50,048 nucleotides of DNA from Cyanobacteria bacterium SW_9_44_58 (GTDB lineage: Bacteria > Cyanobacteriota > Cyanobacteriia > Cyanobacteriales > Rubidibacteraceae): contig PXPI01000051.1 of the NCBI GenBank assembly GCA_003021905.1, forward strand, positions 1 to 50,048. The letters run 5' to 3'. This document shows positions 28,836 to 37,705 of this stretch, piece by piece; position 1 is the stretch's first letter, and each line of letters starts with the position of its first letter. Below the pieces are notes generated by a model. The model searched no databases. It was given only the letters and a program-made list of their open reading frames with translations, and was not told the DNA's origin. A program made the translations under genes and the position numbers.

Positions 28836-30251
28836 TTACAGCTGTTTCACTTCAGACACTAATTCCCCTAACATTTCCTTGGCACTGCCAAAGAGCATCG
28901 TCGTATTATCTTTAAAGAATAGTTCATTCTGGATGCCAGAGAAGCCAGTGCCAAGGCTGCGCTTAATCACAATAGTGTTTTTCGCTTTATCCACTTCTAG
29001 AATCGGCATGCCATAAATGGGACTTCCCGCATCATGACGGGCGCCGGGGTTAACCACATCATTCGCGCCGACGACTAACGCCACATCCGTTTGTTCAAAC
29101 TGCGGGTTAATTTCATCCATGTCATAGAGCTGAGTATAAGGGACATTGGCTTCCGCAAGCAACACATTCATGTGGCCCGGCATTCTTCCGGCAACTGGGT
29201 GAATAGCATATCTGACATCGACGCCGCCTTGCTCCAGCAAAACTACTAATTCCTGAATCGCTTGTTGGGCTTGAGCCACAGCCATGCCATAACCGGGAAC
29301 AATGACCACAGAACGGGCATAGCGCAACATCATGGCAGCTTCTTCGGAACCGATGCTTCGGACAACTTTATCGGCAGCATCAGAGCCGCTTGCGCCAGGA
29401 GCGCCAGATTCACCGCCGCCGAAGGCACCAAACAGAACACTCACTAAGGAGCGATTCATGCCTTTACACATAATTTCGGTGAGAATTAAACCGGACGCCC
29501 CGACTAATGCCCCAGCAATAATCAGCATATTGTTCATGACGACAAAACCGGCGGCACTCGCTGCTAACCCGGAAAGGGAGTTTAACAGCGAAATGACCAC
29601 TGGCATATCCCCGCCGCCAATGGGCAACACAAAGAGAATGCCAAACACTGTGGCAGTGCCAATCATGACAAATAAGGGAATCTGGCTGCTGGGAGAAGCA
29701 ATTAAGAAACCGCTGCTGACAATAAACCCAATAATGAGGGCAATATTAACCGGTTGTTGCAAGGGAAAAGTAACCGGTTTTCCAGAAATAACCCCTTGCA
29801 ATTTCCCAACAGCAACTAAACTGCCGGTGAGGGTTGCTCCCCCAATAAAGATGCCCAAAATGACCGTAATCGTCGCATCGAGAGGAACGGTTGCTTCACC
29901 GTGGACTAATCGCCAAAATTCGCCCATCGCAACCAATGCCGATGCCGCGCCTCCTAAGCCGTTGAGAAAGCCGACCATTTGGGGCATTGCTGTCATGGCA
30001 ACGGTTTTGGCAATAATCACACCGATAACAGAACCAATGGCCACGCCCATTAAAATCCATTGGTAGTTTAAAATTTGTTGATCCAGTAGGGTGACAACAA
30101 CTGCCAGGAGCATCCCGCTAGCGGATAGGACGTTGCCGTTGCGGGCAGTGGCAGGAGAACCCAGTTTCTTTAACCCTAAAATAAACAGGGATGCAGCAAT
30201 GAGATAGCCGATTTGAATCCCAGTGGGCAATAATGCAGTTAAATCGTTCAC
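28836..30251 (-). CDS. pntB: NAD(P) transhydrogenase subunit beta
   Basis: Membrane-spanning and NADP(H)-binding subunit of the proton-translocating transhydrogenase. 471 residues with a GTG start: about eight or nine hydrophobic helices (residues 10-280), then the soluble domain III. Domain III has PGYGMAVAQAQ, HPVAGRMPGHMNVLLAEA and VGANDVVNPGA, all conserved for NADP binding. Third gene of pntA1-pntA2-pntB. The complex couples hydride transfer between NADH and NADP to the proton gradient, in thylakoid or plasma membrane. Confidence 0.97.
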   Translation of the reverse strand: MNDLTALLPTGIQIGYLIAASLFILGLKKLGSPATARNGNVLSASGMLLAVVVTLLDQQILNYQWILMGVAIGSVIGVIIAKTVAMTAMPQMVGFLNGLGGAASALVAMGEFWRLVHGEATVPLDATITVILGIFIGGATLTGSLVAVGKLQGVISGKPVTFPLQQPVNIALIIGFIVSSGFLIASPSSQIPLFVMIGTATVFGILFVLPIGGGDMPVVISLLNSLSGLAASAAGFVVMNNMLIIAGALVGASGLILTEIMCKGMNRSLVSVLFGAFGGGESGAPGASGSDAADKVVRSIGSEEAAMMLRYARSVVIVPGYGMAVAQAQQAIQELVVLLEQGGVDVRYAIHPVAGRMPGHMNVLLAEANVPYTQLYDMDEINPQFEQTDVALVVGANDVVNPGARHDAGSPIYGMPILEVDKAKNTIVIKRSLGTGFSGIQNELFFKDNTTMLFGSAKEMLGELVSEVKQL

Positions 30252-30267
30252 AGACTAGTTAACCTCC

Positions 30268-30549
30268 TTATTTTTTGAACATCTGCAGCATGCGGTCGGT
30301 GACTAAGAAGCCGCCAACAACATTAACGGTTGCTAGAATTACCGCAATAAATCCCAGAATAGTGGTAACAGTACTAGAGCCGCCGGCACCGGCAATGAGT
30401 ACGGCACCAATGACGGTAATTCCAGAGATCGCATTGGCCCCTGACATGAGCGGGGTATGCAGCGTTGGGGGCACTTTATTGATCACTTCAAAGCCCACAA
30501 ATGCAGCCAGCACAAAGACGAATAAACTGGCAATGAGGGTTGTTTCCAT
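30268..30549 (-). CDS. pntA2: NAD(P) transhydrogenase subunit alpha, part 2 (membrane)
   Basis: 93 residues with three to four transmembrane helices; LHTPLMSGANAISGITVIGA and the C-terminal VVGGFLVTDRMLQMFKK match the C-terminal membrane part of PntA. In cyanobacteria the alpha chain is split into a soluble and a membrane gene, as here. 16 bp before pntB and 18 bp after pntA1. Also annotated pntAB. Confidence 0.95.
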   Translation of the reverse strand: METTLIASLFVFVLAAFVGFEVINKVPPTLHTPLMSGANAISGITVIGAVLIAGAGGSSTVTTILGFIAVILATVNVVGGFLVTDRMLQMFKK

Positions 30550-30567
30550 GGTTCTTTTCTCCGTTTT

Positions 30568-31719
30568 CTAGACTTTGGATTCAGTTTTCGCCGCTAAAAT
30601 TTCTTGAACTTTTTGGCTGCGGAGTTCTCCGTTATGGGTGAGACAAATGCTGTTAATAATGTCATCGTCAAAGTCAAGTTGCATTTGTTCTTCTTTCACC
30701 AGATATTGCAAGAGGGTGGAAATGTTTTTGCTGTACATCTGGCTGGCGTGGATGGGGAGCGAAGAAGGAAGATTAATGGGAGAAATGACGGTGACGCCCG
30801 GTTCCATTTGAATATCTTTTCCTGCTTCAGTGGGTTCACAGTTGCCGCCCTGTTCTCCCGCAAGATCCACAATTACCGAACCCGGTTTCATTTGCTTGAT
30901 CATTTCATTGGTGACCAGTTGCGGGGCGCGCTTCCCTTGCACTTGGGCTGTCGTAATTACTACATCCGCTTTGGCCACATGCTTGGCAATCAGTTCTTGC
31001 GATTTTTGTTTGGAGTCTTTGGAAACTTCTTTGGCATAGCCGTCGCTGGTGGTGGTGTCTTCTTCCAAATCCATTTCCACAAAATCGGCGCCTAGACTCT
31101 GGACTTGTTCTTTCACTTCCGGACGAATATCAAAAGCTTCCACCAATGCCCCTAACCGACGGGCAGTAGCAATGGCTTGCAGCCCAGCAACCCCGACACC
31201 AATGATAAACACGCTCGCTGGGCGAATGGTTCCTGCGGCGGTTGTCAACATTGGGAAAAATTTGGGAAGCGCTGTGGCCGCAATTAAGACCGATTTATAA
31301 CCGGCAATGTTGCCTTGAGAGGAAAGGGCATCCATGCTTTGGGCGCGGCTAGTGCGGGGCATCAGTTCTAGGCTAAAGCTAGTAACCCCTTGATCGGCTA
31401 ATTTTTGAATGGTTTCCGGTTGACCCAGGGGATCTAGCAACCCAATAATGGATTTGCCTTTTTGCAGGAGGGGAAGTTCTTCTTCTTTGAGGGAAGAAAC
31501 TTTGGTAATGATATCAGCATTTTGCCATAATTCGGCTTTGTCGCTGACAATGGTTGCGCCCGCTTGTTCATAGGCGCTATCGCTGAAGTATCCTGCTTCT
31601 CCAGCACCGCTTTCCACGTAAATTTCCCAACCTTGTTTCACTAGGCGGGAAACCATATCTGGGATTAACGCAATGCGACGTTCTCCGACTTCAATTTCTT
31701 TTGTTACTGCAATTTTCAT
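30568..31719 (-). CDS. pntA1: NAD(P) transhydrogenase subunit alpha, part 1 (NAD-binding)
   Basis: 383-residue soluble domain I, related to alanine dehydrogenase. The NAD fold is shown by GVGVAGLQAIATARRLGA, with FDIRPEVKEQVQSLGA after it; TSRAQSMDALSSQGNIAGYK is the mobile-region signature. Starts at ATG 31719. First gene of the transhydrogenase operon. A 175-bp region divides it from a divergent lipoprotein gene. Also annotated pntAA. Confidence 0.96.
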   Translation of the reverse strand: MKIAVTKEIEVGERRIALIPDMVSRLVKQGWEIYVESGAGEAGYFSDSAYEQAGATIVSDKAELWQNADIITKVSSLKEEELPLLQKGKSIIGLLDPLGQPETIQKLADQGVTSFSLELMPRTSRAQSMDALSSQGNIAGYKSVLIAATALPKFFPMLTTAAGTIRPASVFIIGVGVAGLQAIATARRLGALVEAFDIRPEVKEQVQSLGADFVEMDLEEDTTTSDGYAKEVSKDSKQKSQELIAKHVAKADVVITTAQVQGKRAPQLVTNEMIKQMKPGSVIVDLAGEQGGNCEPTEAGKDIQMEPGVTVISPINLPSSLPIHASQMYSKNISTLLQYLVKEEQMQLDFDDDIINSICLTHNGELRSQKVQEILAAKTESKV

Positions 31720-31894
31720 GTTGAATTAAATGTCTCGACAAGTCCTCGATTAATGGACAACAAATGATCTATTCTTAATTTCTACTGATCAATTGTCAAA
31801 TATCTTAATAGTAGCAGGAATGATGAGACCGGGATTTTTAGGTTATCTTAGATTTTAGTGGCATAGTATAGGTAAGTTTGGCAAGTAGTAGGGA

Positions 31895-32356
31895 ATGATA
31901 GCCTCTCGGGGTTGGTTGCAACTAATTTTAATTTTACTACTCACGGTTTTAACGGCTTGTGGGGAAAATACACCGCCCAAGGGATTGGCCCCAGGACGAG
32001 AAATTGTGAAACACGCGATCGCGCGCCAACTTACTTTAACCGAAAATCGGCTCACAACGCAACTGAATAATCCCAGCGAGACGGATTTTGAAATCCAGAA
32101 TCTGGACATTCAAAGTCTCAATCCCCTTTATATTGCTGATTTAGCGACCTATAAAATTAGCGGTACCTATCGCCTCAAATTAAATCTGCCTCGTCAAGAC
32201 ATTACCCAAGATAGAAATGAATTTCAAGTTTATCTCCAGCGGCAAGTAGAAGGAAAAACGTGGCGATTGCTGATTCCGGAAACGACTTCTGCTTCGGCTG
32301 ATCAGGACAATCAAAAAGACAAGGCAACGGCTTGGGCAAGTTATTTAGTTTCTTAA
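31895..32356 (+). CDS. Putative lipoprotein of unknown function
   Basis: 153 residues. The N terminus is a lipoprotein signal: hydrophobic ILILLLTVL followed by the lipobox LTAC, so Cys22 would be lipidated. The mature part has no domain I recognise; it has beta-strand-like stretches (TYKISGTYRLKLNL, FQVYLQRQ) and a polar C terminus. AGGG lies only 3 bp before the ATG, a weak site. It precedes the Hpt gene by 51 bp and may share its transcript. Confidence 0.65.
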   Translation: MIASRGWLQLILILLLTVLTACGENTPPKGLAPGREIVKHAIARQLTLTENRLTTQLNNPSETDFEIQNLDIQSLNPLYIADLATYKISGTYRLKLNLPRQDITQDRNEFQVYLQRQVEGKTWRLLIPETTSASADQDNQKDKATAWASYLVS

Positions 32357-32407
32357 AACAGGGTAGGATAGAAACGTTGCGGTAAGTGAAGACCAGCAGA
32401 AGGTATT

Positions 32408-33331
32408 ATGAGCGACAATCAACAACGCATTCTCGGTTATTTTATCGAAGAAGCCAAAGAGCATTTAGCAACCCTGGAACAGGGAATGCTCAATTTAGCC
32501 GGGGTAAGTGAAGATTCCGAGCAAATTGACGATTTATTTCGGGCCGCTCACTCCATCAAAGGCGGTGGGGCAATGTTGGGCTACACCAGTATCCAAAAAA
32601 CAGCCCATCGGTTGGAAGATGCTTTTAAAGTGTTTCGCGACGGAAAAGTGACTGTCGATGAAAAATTAGAATCGCTTTTCCTCACAGCATTTGATATACT
32701 ACAGGATTTAATTTCCCGTTTAGAATCCCCAGAAGGGTTAAGTGAAGCGCAAGGCAAAGAACTGGTGAAAAATGCTGAGCCCCAGTTTTATCAGTTGCAG
32801 CAGCATCTTGATGCCTGTGCCGATATTAAAGCGGTAATCGCTGACTTAGGAGAAGCCGCCGGTGAAGAAGAAGGGAAAGTCTCTACCGCCGAAGAATCGG
32901 ACACTGCTAGCCAAAGCCCCCTGGAACAAGTCCGACCTTTATTGCGGGAAATGTTGTCCTATTTTCACGGAGAAGATACAGCAGAGAGTCGGCAAAAATT
33001 GCGGGAAATCTGCGATCGCGCCAAGGAAACAGCCAACGGCGAGTAAAATTGGCAAACTTTAATTGAGACAGCAAAAAGTGCGATCGCCAACCCTAAACAT
33101 TCTTATACCACCCTGGCCCCAGTCATTATTCAGGAAATCAAACAAGGCACCGATTATCTAGAATTGGGTCAACCGCAACAAATTGCCAGCAACGATACCC
33201 TGCAACGTTTAGCCAATACCCCCACCCCGCAAGTGTTAATTCCGGCTGATCCGCAAGCAGCAGCTAATTTACTGAAACGGATTTTCAATCAACAGCAATT
33301 ATCGGAACTCAAAGAAAAAATTGGCAATTAA
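32408..33331 (+). pseudogene. Hpt domain protein interrupted by an in-frame TAA
   Basis: The first 212 codons encode a histidine phosphotransfer domain (about residues 1-110) with phospho-acceptor His48 in FRAAHSIKGGG, then an acidic linker and a second helical region. TAA at 33044-33046 ends this frame. The same frame then reads NWQTLIETAKSAIANP and 94 protein-like codons in total, to TAA at 33329. I infer one ancestral protein of about 307 residues with a nonsense change. The Hpt part is intact and may still take part in phosphorelay. No cognate kinase or regulator is adjacent. If the downstream part is unrelated, the functional gene is 32408-33046. Confidence 0.7.
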
Positions 33332-33501
33332 TACCCTCTTGTCGCTGGAATTTTCCTAGTCCGATTCTCTGTGGTACGATGGAAAATTGGCAATTTAATC
33401 TCTCGTTAATTAACGAACAACACTCATTATTTAGCTTTGTTAAACGTGTTTGATTCTCTGTTACCAATGCTATCTTCATTGGCAATTCCCTTAATTGCCA
33501 A
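33321..33501. repeat. TTGGCAATT repeats with a perfect hairpin before the cupin gene
   Basis: The nine-mer TTGGCAATT occurs at 33321-33329, 33387-33395 and 33479-33487, and inverted at 33493-33501. The last two form a perfect 9-bp stem with a five-base loop. The first copy overlaps the stop of the interrupted Hpt frame. No T-run follows the hairpin, so it is unlikely to be a simple terminator. A protein-binding operator is possible but unproven. Confidence 0.5.
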
Positions 33502-33573
33502 CACTGAATAAGCAATTAATTATTAAGATTATTGTTCCAAATAGTTGCACAATTTTTATCAGGAACTATTTAA

Positions 33574-33939
33574 ATGTTAGTGAAAAAATTGAAGGAATGT
33601 GACGAGATGACCGGCGAGGATGGCAAAATTTTACGGGAGGTATTGCATCCCGATAAACACTCCCTTGACGTGCGGTATAGTTTCGCCCATGCCACGTTGC
33701 CAGTGGGTCAAACCTCAACGCCTCATTCCCTCACTGCCTCTGAAGTTTATCACATTATTCAGGGCAAAGGAGAAATGCACATTGATAACGAAACCCAATT
33801 GATTGAACCGGGAGACACGGTCTATATTCCCCCCAATTCCCATCAATATGTTCATAATTGCGGCGATCAACCCTTAGTATTTATTTGTCTGGTTGATCCG
33901 GCCTGGCGTCCAGAAAACGACAACACTGCTCAAAACTAA
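33574..33939 (+). CDS. Cupin domain protein
   Basis: 121 residues forming a single double-stranded beta-helix. Cupin motif 1 appears as TPHSLTASEVYHIIQGKGEMHID and motif 2 as GDTVYIPPNSHQYVHN, with the metal-ligand histidines and glutamate. The fold fits small sugar isomerases, dioxygenases or ligand-binding regulators; the exact activity cannot be assigned. ATG at 33574 with AGGA upstream. Preceded by the TTGGCAATT repeat region and followed by accC. Confidence 0.85.
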   Translation: MLVKKLKECDEMTGEDGKILREVLHPDKHSLDVRYSFAHATLPVGQTSTPHSLTASEVYHIIQGKGEMHIDNETQLIEPGDTVYIPPNSHQYVHNCGDQPLVFICLVDPAWRPENDNTAQN

Positions 33940-34048
33940 TTTATCATTAATAGCAATCCCATCATATTTCTTACCAATTATATTATTTAATTAACGCTGA
34001 AGAATGATGCCAAACTAATATGAAAAACTCTTAATTTGATAATTGCAA

Positions 34049-35398
34049 ATGTCTTTTTCTAAAATTTTAATTGCAAATCGCGGGGAAATTGCCCTGCGAA
34101 TTCTACACAGTTGTGAAGAACTTGGCATTGCCACTGTTGCGGTGCATTCAACGATTGATCGCAATGCTCTCCATGTCCAACTTGCTGATGAAAGTGTCTG
34201 TATTGGACAGCCCCCCTCTAGCAAAAGTTACCTCAATATTCCGAACTTAATTGCGGCCGCCCTTACTCGCAATGCAACTGCAATTCATCCCGGCTATGGT
34301 TTTTTAGCAGAAAACGCTAGATTTTCCGAAATTTGTGCCGATCATCAAATTACTTTTATTGGACCAACCGCAGAAGCGATTCGGGCCATGGGAGACAAAT
34401 CCACTGCCAGAGAAACGATGCAAAAAGCGGGAATTCCAGTTGTTCCCGGCAGTAACGGTTTAGTTGCCGATGACACAGTGGCCTATCGAGTTGCGGGAGA
34501 CATTGGCTATCCGGTGATGCTCAAAGCCACTGCCGGCGGCGGCGGACGCGGAATGCGCCTTGTCCATAATGAAGGAGAATTAAGCAAATTGTTTCAAGCT
34601 GCCCAAGGAGAGTCCGAAGCTGCCTTTGGCAATAGCGGCGTTTACCTGGAAAAATTTATTGAACGGCCGCGTCATATTGAGTTTCAAATTTTAGCGGATA
34701 GCTATGGCAATGTCATTCATCTCGGTGAAAGAGACTGTTCCATTCAGCGTCGTCACCAAAAACTATTGGAAGAATCGCCAAGCCCCGCCTTAGATCCTCA
34801 TTTGCGAGAAAAAATGGGGAAAGCTGCCGTTCAAGCCGCCCAATCGATTAATTATGTTGGGGCCGGGACGGTAGAATTCCTTTTAGATGCCCACGGCGAC
34901 TTCTACTTCATCGAAATGAATACTCGTATTCAGGTGGAACATCCGGTGACCGAAATGGTAACCGGGTTGGATTTAATTGCTGAACAAATTCGCATTGCCC
35001 AAGGGGAAACATTGAGTCTGCGACAAGAAGATGTGGACGTTCGGGGACATGCCATTGAATGCCGCATTAACGCTGAAGATCCGGAACACGAGTTTCGTCC
35101 CCAACCCGGACGGATTAACGGCTATTTGCCCCCAGGGGGACCTGGGGTTAGGATGGACTCCCATGTTTATACCGACTATGAAATTCCGCCCTATTATGAT
35201 TCTTTGATTGGGAAATTAATTGTTTGGGGGCCCACCCGCGAAGCGGCAATTCGACGCATGAAACGGGCTTTAAGAGAATGTGCGATTACGGGAGTAACCA
35301 CTACCATTAGTTTTCATCAAAAAATTCTAGAAACCCCAGCCTTTTTAGAAGGGGAGGTTTATACCGATTTTATTGAAAAGCATCTGATGAACCAGTGA
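34049..35398 (+). CDS. accC: Acetyl-CoA carboxylase biotin carboxylase subunit
   Basis: ATP-grasp enzyme that carboxylates biotin on AccB, the first committed step of fatty-acid synthesis. [15 protein letters not shown] at the N terminus, [11 protein letters not shown], the glycine-rich [14 protein letters not shown] and [18 protein letters not shown] are diagnostic. 449 residues from the ATG at 34049; the open frame starts two codons earlier at TTG. accB is not adjacent, as in many cyanobacteria. Confidence 0.97.
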   Translation: MSFSKILIANRGEIALRILHSCEELGIATVAVHSTIDRNALHVQLADESVCIGQPPSSKSYLNIPNLIAAALTRNATAIHPGYGFLAENARFSEICADHQITFIGPTAEAIRAMGDKSTARETMQKAGIPVVPGSNGLVADDTVAYRVAGDIGYPVMLKATAGGGGRGMRLVHNEGELSKLFQAAQGESEAAFGNSGVYLEKFIERPRHIEFQILADSYGNVIHLGERDCSIQRRHQKLLEESPSPALDPHLREKMGKAAVQAAQSINYVGAGTVEFLLDAHGDFYFIEMNTRIQVEHPVTEMVTGLDLIAEQIRIAQGETLSLRQEDVDVRGHAIECRINAEDPEHEFRPQPGRINGYLPPGGPGVRMDSHVYTDYEIPPYYDSLIGKLIVWGPTREAAIRRMKRALRECAITGVTTTISFHQKILETPAFLEGEVYTDFIEKHLMNQ

Positions 35399-35468
35399 TT
35401 AGTGGTTGGCCGCTTCCTGCAAGTAACTAATCCCAAAATAATTTAGTGATAAATGACCAGTAATTGAA

Positions 35469-36524
35469 ATGACAGACGCTAAACTATCATTTTCTCAAAA
35501 TACTGTTGCGATTTGCCGCATTTTAGATGCTAACCTCGATCGCGCTCGGGAAGGAATTCGCATTATCGAAGAATGGTGTCGCTTTGCCTTAGATAACCCG
35601 ACCTTGGCGCAAGAGTGTAAAGCCATGCGTCAAACCCTTGCTCATTGGCATACTGCGGAAATTCATGCTGCCCGCAATACTCCCGGCGATTGCGGCACTA
35701 GTCTAACCCATTCCCAGGAAGAAAGCCGGGAAACGCCGCAACAACTGCTGCAAATCAATCTGGCTCGCGTTCAAGAAGCCTTGCGCGTCCTCGAAGAGTA
35801 TGGGAAACTGTATCATCCGCAAATGGGAAGCAGCTGTAAACAACTGCGGTATCAAATCTATACCCTGGAAAGCCATCTCCTCTCTGCTTCTCCTCAACAA
35901 AAACTGAAATCAGCGCAACTCTATCTAGTTACCTCGCCGCATCAAAAGTTGTTGGAAATTGTGGAAGCTGCCCTTAAAGGCGGTCTCTCCCTAGTTCAGT
36001 ATCGCAACAAAGACGTGGATGATAACGTTCAAATTTCAGAAGGGAAAAAACTCTGTCGCCTGTGCCATGAATACGGGGCCTTATTTTTAATGAACGATCG
36101 CGCCGATTTAGCCCTTGCAGTGAATGCCGATGGGGTACACTTAGGACAACAAGATCTTCCCATCTCTGTGGCGCGGAAAATTCTAGGCCCCAACAAAATC
36201 ATTGGCCGTTCTACTACCAATCCCCACGAAATGGAGGGCGCGATCGCAGAAGGGGCCAATTATGTGGCCGTCGGTCCCGTTTACCAAACCCCAACCAAAC
36301 CGGGAAAACCCGCCGCCGGATTGGACTATGTTCGCTACGCCGCCAAACACGCTCCCATTCCTTGGTTTGCCATTGGCGGCATTAACGCCGGCAATATTCA
36401 CAACGTTATTCAAGCCCAAGCCCAAAGAGTAGCTGTAGTCCGTGCCGTTATGGAAGCCAAAGATCCCCAACAAGCAGCAGCAAGTCTTCTCAAGGAGTTT
36501 CCAACCCCTCGCAGCCATGTCTAA
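35469..36524 (+). CDS. thiE: Thiamine phosphate synthase with N-terminal ThiD2-like domain
   Basis: Couples the thiazole and pyrimidine moieties to thiamine phosphate. 351 residues. The N-terminal about 130 residues (RILDANLDRAREGIRIIEEW) are the extra helical domain common in cyanobacterial ThiE. The C-terminal TIM barrel carries VQYRNKD, NDRADLALAVNADGVHLGQ, GRSTTNPHE, GPVYQTPTKPG and FAIGGI. Its last 8 bp overlap thiS, so the two are translated together. No TPP riboswitch is recognisable upstream. Confidence 0.95.
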   Translation: MTDAKLSFSQNTVAICRILDANLDRAREGIRIIEEWCRFALDNPTLAQECKAMRQTLAHWHTAEIHAARNTPGDCGTSLTHSQEESRETPQQLLQINLARVQEALRVLEEYGKLYHPQMGSSCKQLRYQIYTLESHLLSASPQQKLKSAQLYLVTSPHQKLLEIVEAALKGGLSLVQYRNKDVDDNVQISEGKKLCRLCHEYGALFLMNDRADLALAVNADGVHLGQQDLPISVARKILGPNKIIGRSTTNPHEMEGAIAEGANYVAVGPVYQTPTKPGKPAAGLDYVRYAAKHAPIPWFAIGGINAGNIHNVIQAQAQRVAVVRAVMEAKDPQQAAASLLKEFPTPRSHV

Positions 36525-36750
36525 CGAACCCATTACCGTAACCGTTAACGGCGATGCGATTGCTTGTTCTCCCCAAACGCCAGTCGCTGAAGTGATTGCC
36601 CAACTGAACTATAACCCTCGGCTGGTGGCCATTGAATACAACGGAGAAATTCTACACCGCCAGCATTGGGGCAATACGCTTGTCAAAGAAGGAGACCGAC
36701 TAGAAATTGTAACCATTGTGGGTGGTGGTTCTTTAGAAAATTGCGCATGA
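36517..36750 (+). CDS. thiS: Sulfur carrier protein ThiS
   Basis: 77-residue ubiquitin-like carrier whose C-terminal glycine is adenylated and thiocarboxylated to donate sulfur for the thiazole ring. ITVTVNGD at the start and EGDRLEIVTIVGGG at the end fit the family. The ATG at 36517 overlaps the thiE 3' end. After the glycines (69-71) there are six further residues (SLENCA), whereas bacterial ThiS usually ends at the di-glycine. The tail would have to be removed, or the protein is a variant. Confidence 0.9.
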   Translation: MSNEPITVTVNGDAIACSPQTPVAEVIAQLNYNPRLVAIEYNGEILHRQHWGNTLVKEGDRLEIVTIVGGGSLENCA

Positions 36751-36791
36751 TCGAAAATAGATAGCAGCCCATAAAGTAATTGAGCAAAATC

Positions 36792-37700
36792 ATGTTCCAG
36801 AATCTCAATTGGAAACGCTTATTAAAATCCATTGTTCTTGTTAGCTTAGCGTTTATTTTCGTCTTTGCTGATGCCAGCGATGCCTTAGCCAGACGCAGCG
36901 GCGGGCGAATTGGCGGAGGCGGTTTCGGTTCTCCCAGTCGGAGCGCTCCTTCCCAAGGCGGCAACCGCGGCGGGCCAGGCGGCGGTATTGGGGGGTTTCC
37001 CTTCCTCTTACCCTTCTTTGGCTTTGGCGGCTTCGGCAGCATCTTTACCATCCTGATCTTCTTCGCTATTGCTAACTTCTTAGTCAGGAGCTTCCAAAAT
37101 GCCGGCTTTGGCGGCGGGGGCAATGGCGGCGTTGCCACAGCCAATCCCAAAGTAACGGTAGCTAAAACGCAAGTGGGATTGCTTGCCGATGCCAAAGAAC
37201 TCCAAAAAGAGTTAAACGACCTTGCCCAACGGGCAGATACCGGAACCGCATCCGGTCGCGCCAAAGTCCTGCAAGAAGGGACACTGGCCCTATTACGCCA
37301 TCCCGAATATTGGGTTTATGCCAAAACCGAATCCAATATTTCTCAACTAGAATCTGCTGAAGCAGAATTTAACCGGCTTGCCCTGTCGGAACGGAGTAAA
37401 TATAGTGAAGAAACGCTGTCCAATGTAGAAAGCCAATTCAGTCGCCGTGAAAGTGAAGGCGGAAGCGAGGAAGCGCCTGCTGAGTATATTGTGGTGACGG
37501 TTCTTGCTGGCATTCAAGGCAAACTCAACCTTCCTGAAATTAAAGATCCCGACGATCTGCGTCAGGCGTTGCGCCAGTTAGGGAGTACCGGGAGCGAAAA
37601 TCTGTTAGCAGTGGAAGTCATTTGGACGCCTCAAGCTGAAGGCGATACCCTATCCAATGATGATCTGTTAGCCGCCTACCCGGATTTAAAACGTCTGTAA
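36792..37700 (+). CDS. DUF1517 domain-containing protein
   Basis: 302 residues from ATG 36792 (the frame also opens at TTG 36780). An N-terminal hydrophobic stretch, ending about SDALARR, looks like a signal peptide or anchor. A Gly/Arg/Ser/Pro-rich low-complexity region (residues 33-65) and a hydrophobic FLLPFFGFGGFGSIFTILIFF segment follow, then a soluble domain to the end. This is the DUF1517 layout found in cyanobacteria and plastids; function unknown. It precedes PBP2 by 5 bp, so co-transcription is likely. Confidence 0.85.
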   Translation: MFQNLNWKRLLKSIVLVSLAFIFVFADASDALARRSGGRIGGGGFGSPSRSAPSQGGNRGGPGGGIGGFPFLLPFFGFGGFGSIFTILIFFAIANFLVRSFQNAGFGGGGNGGVATANPKVTVAKTQVGLLADAKELQKELNDLAQRADTGTASGRAKVLQEGTLALLRHPEYWVYAKTESNISQLESAEAEFNRLALSERSKYSEETLSNVESQFSRRESEGGSEEAPAEYIVVTVLAGIQGKLNLPEIKDPDDLRQALRQLGSTGSENLLAVEVIWTPQAEGDTLSNDDLLAAYPDLKRL

Positions 37701-37705
37701 ACGCA

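Noticed and set aside
29332-30066. 244-codon open frame opposite pntB
   Set aside because: It is the antisense shadow of the conserved pntB gene; composition is Pro/Ala/Thr-rich and no motif is recognisable.
30604-31095. 163-codon frame opposite pntA1
   Set aside because: Antisense shadow rich in Phe/His/Gly with no family features.
35399-35468. Possible TPP riboswitch before thiE
   Set aside because: The 70-bp gap is too short and shows none of the conserved TPP-riboswitch segments.
36683-37264. 193-codon frame with a poly-Pro stretch opposite DUF1517
   Set aside because: The proline run is the antisense of the glycine-rich region of the DUF1517 gene.
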